Translations under genes and position numbers: made by a program
Shown here: positions 6,209 to 9,234 of the stretch, in pieces
How the letters are laid out: each line of letters begins with the position of its first letter
Numbering within the stretch: the first letter of the stretch is position 1
The notes under the pieces: model-generated
What the model saw: only the letters and a program-made list of their open reading frames with translations
Database searches by the model: none
What the model was told of the DNA's origin: nothing
Assembly: GCA_016302095.1 (NCBI GenBank)
Contig: JAEDOE010000031.1
Coordinates: forward strand, 1 to 9,234
Source of the DNA: Anaerovibrio sp.
GTDB lineage: Bacteria; Bacillota; Negativicutes; Selenomonadales; Selenomonadaceae
Reading direction: 5' to 3'
Length of the DNA stretch: 9,234 nt

Positions 6209-6994
6209 TTACTTTTCGCTCCACTGAAAATAATTGGTGGTAGCAATCCGCCGGTACAATGAGTCGCACTCATCGCACTTGAAGCGTGCCACCGTATCTG
6301 ACATATCTGCCCTGCCATCCACAATCTTCACAGCCCCCGGCTCCAAAAACCGCATGGCCGCACCGCACCTAGGACACTCACAGTAACCGTTGGCATCCTT
6401 CCTGAGCTGCATCGGTGCCAGCTCCCCGGTGGACTTGATCCTGCGCTTTGGCTTGGACGGCGGAGGTGGCGGCGTTTTTTCATCCTCTGACAGCTCAAAC
6501 CTCTCGTACAGGCCGGAACGCAAAAGCTCCCGATAAAAAATGCCACAGTCATAGCAGATATATCTCGGCTTCACATTCTCATAGTCCACCTTGCCATTGA
6601 TGACCCGCACGGCACCGCCCTCACTATACACCATGCCCTTGCCGCACTCAGGGCAGTCATAGCCGCCCTGGGCATTGGTCATGAGCGCTGTCACCGGACT
6701 GCCGGTAAAACTCCTCTTTTGCTTCTGAGCCACGGCCTTTTGAGCCGCCTGCTCCTTATCTAATGCCTCCAAATCCTCAGGCTTCAGAAAAAACACATCA
6801 TAGTAGCCTGTATTCAAAAGCTCCCGATAATATTTGCCACATTTACGGCAGATATACTTGGGCTTTACATTATCATAATCAACTTTTCCATCGACCACCC
6901 GCACCTGGCCGCCCGACAGGTATTCCAATGCCTGACTGCATTCAGGACAGGAAAACCTGCCATCATTTCCTTTTTCCAGCTTACTTACTGCCAA
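6209..6994 (-). CDS. Uncharacterised protein with three tandem zinc-ribbon-like modules
   Basis: I do not recognise this protein. Its 261 residues contain three modules, each with exactly CxxC-X29-CxxC: C16/C19 with C49/C52, C114/C117 with C147/C150, and C207/C210 with C240/C243. Between the cysteine pairs lies a conserved body of the type VRVVDGKVDYDNVKP-Y-C, followed by YYRELL and an aromatic-rich end. Modules 1 and 2 share 22 of 30 residues over that core; module 3 is more diverged. A charged, Gln/Ala/Lys-rich linker joins modules 1 and 2, and a PPPPP plus basic linker (175-187) joins 2 and 3. There is no signal peptide or membrane segment, so it is likely cytoplasmic and zinc-binding, perhaps contacting nucleic acid or protein. 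The start is a TTG (6992-6994) with GGAG nine bases upstream. It lies between the glycosyltransferase and divIC, probably in one transcript. Confidence 0.85.
   Translation of the reverse strand: MAVSKLEKGNDGRFSCPECSQALEYLSGGQVRVVDGKVDYDNVKPKYICRKCGKYYRELLNTGYYDVFFLKPEDLEALDKEQAAQKAVAQKQKRSFTGSPVTALMTNAQGGYDCPECGKGMVYSEGGAVRVINGKVDYENVKPRYICYDCGIFYRELLRSGLYERFELSEDEKTPPPPPSKPKRRIKSTGELAPMQLRKDANGYCECPRCGAAMRFLEPGAVKIVDGRADMSDTVARFKCDECDSLYRRIATTNYFQWSEK
6521..6610 (-). repeat. Copy 2 of the 90-bp internal DNA repeat in the zinc-ribbon gene
   Basis: Aligns without gaps to 6815-6904, with 71 of 90 bases identical by hand count. It encodes the core of module 2 (VRVINGKVDYENVKP through YRELL). 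The first 16 bases on the plus strand are identical in both copies. Confidence 0.8.
6815..6904 (-). repeat. Copy 1 of the 90-bp internal DNA repeat in the zinc-ribbon gene
   Basis: Partner of 6521-6610, about 79 percent identical without gaps. It encodes the core of module 1. The preserved DNA similarity suggests intragenic duplication, or homogenisation by gene conversion, of modules 1 and 2. Confidence 0.8.
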
Positions 6995-7021
6995 CCTGCC
7001 TCACTCCGCCTATTCTTTTCA

Positions 7022-7037
7022 GTACATGCAAATGTAC
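7022..7037. repeat. Inverted repeat between the glycosyltransferase and zinc-ribbon genes
   Basis: GTACAT and ATGTAC are perfect 6-bp arms around a four-base loop in a 63-base gap. No U-tract follows on either strand, so it is not a convincing terminator. It could be an RNA processing or stability hairpin or a protein site. The rest of the gap shows no clear promoter. Confidence 0.45.
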
Positions 7038-7057
7038 AAAACAACCCCCGAAAAAAT

Positions 7058-8173
7058 CTAAAGCAATTCCTCTATCGCCCTGGCAATATCCTGCACCGTG
7101 CCCGGCCTGGCATGACGGCGTGCCGCCATGGCCATATCGGAAAGTGCATACTGCTCCGACAGCAAATCCCTGATGACACAGGCCAGATTATCCCCGGCAT
7201 GGAGCCACACAGCTGCTCCGCAGCCGGACATATACCTGGCGTTATCAGTCTCCGGCCCCGGAATAGGCTCATGCAGCACCATGGGCAGCCCCATGGCCAT
7301 CGCCTCGGTAAGGGTGAGCGCCCCGGGTTTCGTCACCAATATATCCGCTGCTCCCATCAGCTGACAAACCTTGTCAGTAAAGCCATAGACATGAACACAA
7401 TGATGAGACGTTCCCCCAAACCTCTCAGCCTGTGCTTTCAGTTCATGATTCCTGCCGGCAGCCACCAGAAGCTGCAGCCTGATCTCCAGCTTTTCCAGCT
7501 GCTCCAGTGCCGCCACAATACGTCCCAGCCCCAGGCCGCCCCCCATCAGGAGCACCACGGGCAAATCCGGTGACAGCCCTGCCACCTGCCTGCATGCCGC
7601 CTTGTCCCAGGCCTGATAGAAATCCCTGCTTACAGGAATCCCCGTCACATGGATGGTATCCTCACGGATGCCATCGGCAATCAGCTGCTTTTTCATGAAA
7701 TCGCAGCCTACAAAATACAAATCCATATTGGGGCAAATCCACATGCGATGCACGGAATAATCAGTAATCACCGCCACTGACACAAACTGCTGCCGCCAGC
7801 CATCCCCCAGATGGGACACCGCCTCTGCCGGAAAGGGATGAGTGCAGATAATCACATCAGGCCTGTATTTTCTGACCAGGCTCTTGATGGAGCGGGACAT
7901 GGCCTGCGCCATCAGCAGCTGGATAAAGCCGCCCTTCCTGTTCCCATCCGTAAAACGGTACATGAACTCGTAGAGATTGGGCACCAGCGCCAGCATCTTC
8001 AGATAGCAGCTTTTCATAAAGGCATTGATGAAGGATGTATCCCAGCGCATGAAATCAACTGTGTCTATCCTGGCATCGGGAAAATATGCCTTTATGCCCT
8101 CGGCAATGGCACTGGCGGCCTTTTCATGACCTGAACCAATGGATGCCGTAACCAGCAAAAAACTTTTTCCCAT
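7058..8173 (-). CDS. GT28 / MGDG-synthase-like glycosyltransferase (UgtP-type, probable diacylglycerol glycosyltransferase)
   Basis: Likely transfers a sugar from a nucleotide donor to diacylglycerol at the inner face of the membrane, making glycolipids. The exact donor and acceptor cannot be read from sequence. The 371-residue protein has the two-domain GT-B layout. The N-terminal MGDG_synth domain carries GSGHEKAA (13-20), THPFPAEAVSHL (111-122) and ITDYSVHRMW (136-145). The C-terminal GT28 domain carries GGGLGLG (211-217), KPGALTLTEAMAMGLP (282-297) and the donor-site-like PIPGPETDNARYM (303-315). There is no signal peptide or transmembrane segment; peripheral membrane attachment is typical of the family. 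The ATG at 8171-8173 follows AGAGG (8181-8185) by seven bases. UgtP homologues in Bacillus link nutrient state to cell division, and here the gene lies just upstream of divIC, though separated by the zinc-ribbon gene. Confidence 0.88.
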   Translation of the reverse strand: MGKSFLLVTASIGSGHEKAASAIAEGIKAYFPDARIDTVDFMRWDTSFINAFMKSCYLKMLALVPNLYEFMYRFTDGNRKGGFIQLLMAQAMSRSIKSLVRKYRPDVIICTHPFPAEAVSHLGDGWRQQFVSVAVITDYSVHRMWICPNMDLYFVGCDFMKKQLIADGIREDTIHVTGIPVSRDFYQAWDKAACRQVAGLSPDLPVVLLMGGGLGLGRIVAALEQLEKLEIRLQLLVAAGRNHELKAQAERFGGTSHHCVHVYGFTDKVCQLMGAADILVTKPGALTLTEAMAMGLPMVLHEPIPGPETDNARYMSGCGAAVWLHAGDNLACVIRDLLSEQYALSDMAMAARRHARPGTVQDIARAIEELL

Positions 8174-8252
8174 ACCTGCACCTCTGCCTTATCCTTCGCT
8201 GCCTGACTGCCGGAGCATATCCTGAACGAAAATTACAATTACTTTAAACTAA

Positions 8253-8282
8253 ATTTTATCACATTTTGCGTCAATTCATCAA
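8253..8282 (-). promoter_or_regulatory. Promoter candidate for the glycosyltransferase operon
   Basis: On the minus strand TTGATG (8277-8282), an 18-base spacer and TAAAAT (8253-8258) with TG one base upstream (extended -10 form). A start near 8246 would give a leader of about 70 bases. A second possible -35 box, TTGACG (8269-8274), pairs only with a poor -10. The promoter probably drives the glycosyltransferase, zinc-ribbon and divIC genes. Confidence 0.55.
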
Positions 8283-8286
8283 CCAT

Positions 8287-8304
8287 AAAATCAGCAAAAT
8301 CAGC
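8287..8304. repeat. Tandem 9-bp direct repeat upstream of the glycosyltransferase promoter
   Basis: AAAATCAGC occurs twice head to tail on the plus strand, ending near the -35 box (8277-8282). Its location fits an activator or repressor site, but two copies of a short AT-rich motif can arise by chance. Confidence 0.35.
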
Positions 8305-8333
8305 TATGCTCAGATTATCCGCCCACCGGGCTG

Positions 8334-9110
8334 TCAGGTCAGTCCGCCATCAATGCTCCACAGGGCACCGTTGACAAAGCCCGCCTCCCGGCTGCAAAGG
8401 AATTTTATCACGGAGGCAACTTCCTCGGGAGAAGCTATGCGCCCCAAGGGATAGACGCTGCCCATCTCCCCCAGTGCCTGCTCCCGGTCGGGATACTGCA
8501 ACAGCTGTGCCTCCGTCAGAGGCGTCAGCACATCGCCTGGGCAGACGGCATTGATGCGGATGCCGAAGGGCCCCAGCTCCAGTGCCATGGCCTTGGTGAA
8601 CATATTCACCGCCCCCTTGGAGGCACAATAAGTGCTGCACAGCATGTTGCCCTGCAGGCCGGCATCCGAGGACACGTTGACGATGCAGCCGCTGCCCTGC
8701 TTTTTCATAATATCTACGGCATATTTTGTCATGAAGTACGTCCCCTTGAGGTTGACGGACAGCATCCTGTCAAAATCCGCTTCCTCCACATCCTCGATGG
8801 CACGCTCAAAATAAATCCCTGCTGAGTTGATCAGGGCATCCAGCCTGCCCAGCTGCCAGGCTGTGTCAGCCACCGCCCGGCGGCAGTCCTCCGCCCGGGA
8901 CACGTCACCTTGCAGGTAAACTGCCTCCCCGGCATTTACAGAACTTCCGGCATTTTTTTTGAGATAATCAAGAGCCGCCTGTCCCCTTCCGTCATCCCTG
9001 CCCATGACAGCCACCTGCCAGCCATCCTGCAAAAACAGTGCCGCTGACGCCAGCCCGATACCTGATGTGCCGCCAGTAATCAAAACAACTTTTTTCCCTG
9101 CTTTATCCAT
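8334..9110 (-). CDS. Short-chain dehydrogenase/reductase (SDR, classical type)
   Basis: NAD(P)-dependent oxidoreductase with a Rossmann fold, 258 residues, normal for classical SDRs. Visible motifs: cofactor loop TGGTSGIG (12-19), GDVS (68-71), NSAG (95-98), and the catalytic set N120, S148, Y161, K165 (YCASK), followed by NAVCPGDVLTPL (187-198) and the C-terminal WSIDGGLT. All catalytic residues are present, so it should be active. The substrate is unknown; families with this layout include 3-oxoacyl-ACP reductases, sugar and alcohol dehydrogenases. I start at the ATG at 9108-9110, five bases after GGAAAG and shortly after AAGGA. A longer frame from a TTG at 9164 adds 18 residues that do not resemble an SDR start. 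It is separated from the glycosyltransferase by 160 bases containing a promoter candidate, so it is probably its own unit. Confidence 0.9.
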   Translation of the reverse strand: MDKAGKKVVLITGGTSGIGLASAALFLQDGWQVAVMGRDDGRGQAALDYLKKNAGSSVNAGEAVYLQGDVSRAEDCRRAVADTAWQLGRLDALINSAGIYFERAIEDVEEADFDRMLSVNLKGTYFMTKYAVDIMKKQGSGCIVNVSSDAGLQGNMLCSTYCASKGAVNMFTKAMALELGPFGIRINAVCPGDVLTPLTEAQLLQYPDREQALGEMGSVYPLGRIASPEEVASVIKFLCSREAGFVNGALWSIDGGLT

Positions 9111-9234
9111 AAACGCTTTCCATCCTTCACCCAAAAATGCATATATAAATAATATCGGCACCAATACACCATTTTCTTGAATTTCAGTTTGTCGTAGTGG
9201 GTGTATGATACTTAGGGAACATTAACGGGATAAG
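9111..9234. other. Upstream region of the SDR gene at the window edge
   Basis: No gene is seen in these 124 bases. They include an AT-rich block (about 9139-9155) and a 7-bp inverted repeat, ATACACC (9164-9170) with GGTGTAT (9200-9206), 29 bases apart. I could not place a convincing -35/-10 pair for the SDR gene on the minus strand. Confidence 0.4.

Noticed and set aside
6126..6269. N-terminal extension of the DivIC frame
   Set aside because: It would overlap the upstream gene's last 20 codons, has no Shine-Dalgarno, and makes the protein far longer than the family. The GTG at 6125 has a well-placed site.
6995..7057. Terminator at the inverted repeat 7022-7037
   Set aside because: Stem is AT-rich and short, and no U-tract follows on either strand.
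9171..9234. End of an insertion sequence at the right edge
   Set aside because: The sequence looks unlike the neighbouring coding DNA, but there is no transposase, terminal repeat pair or target duplication within the window to support it.

Overview
The window is 9.2 kb of ordinary, tightly packed chromosome in which every recognisable gene lies on the minus strand. The gene order matches the Bacillota (Firmicutes) core neighbourhood divIC - S1-domain protein (yabR) - tilS - hpt - ftsH. The fairly GC-rich coding sequence and the protein style make a Negativicutes (Selenomonas-like) host my best guess. That placement is inference and was not tested by a search. spoIIE, which sits between the S1 gene and tilS in Bacillus, is absent here.

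Layout in the direction of transcription (right to left): (1) a short-chain dehydrogenase/reductase, 8334-9110; (2) a promoter candidate, then a GT28/MGDG-synthase-like glycolipid glycosyltransferase, 7058-8173; (3) an unrecognised protein made of three zinc-ribbon-like modules, 6209-6994; (4) a FtsB/DivIC septum protein, 5814-6125; (5) a near-consensus promoter touching the divIC stop codon, then the S1-domain protein, 5242-5748, closed by a strong intrinsic terminator; (6) tilS, 3589-5121, and hpt, 3039-3575, translationally coupled; (7) an extended -10 promoter, then ftsH, 940-2934, closed by an intrinsic terminator; (8) a rhizobial-type L-asparaginase running off the left edge, 1-782.

The genes fall into envelope and division functions (glycosyltransferase, DivIC, FtsH protease), translation and RNA functions (S1 protein, TilS tRNA-Ile lysidine synthetase), and small-molecule metabolism (Hpt purine salvage, asparaginase, SDR). 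Several genes use non-ATG starts: TTG for ftsH, the S1 gene and the zinc-ribbon gene; GTG for divIC and possibly tilS. These calls rest on Shine-Dalgarno placement.

I see no mobile element, CRISPR array, tRNA or rRNA. The most novel item is the triplicated zinc-ribbon protein beside divIC. The most interesting regulatory structures are the three-hairpin ftsH-asparaginase intergenic region, which ends in a terminator only 20 nt from the asparaginase start, and the inverted repeat over the ftsH promoter. No gap between genes exceeds 160 bases.
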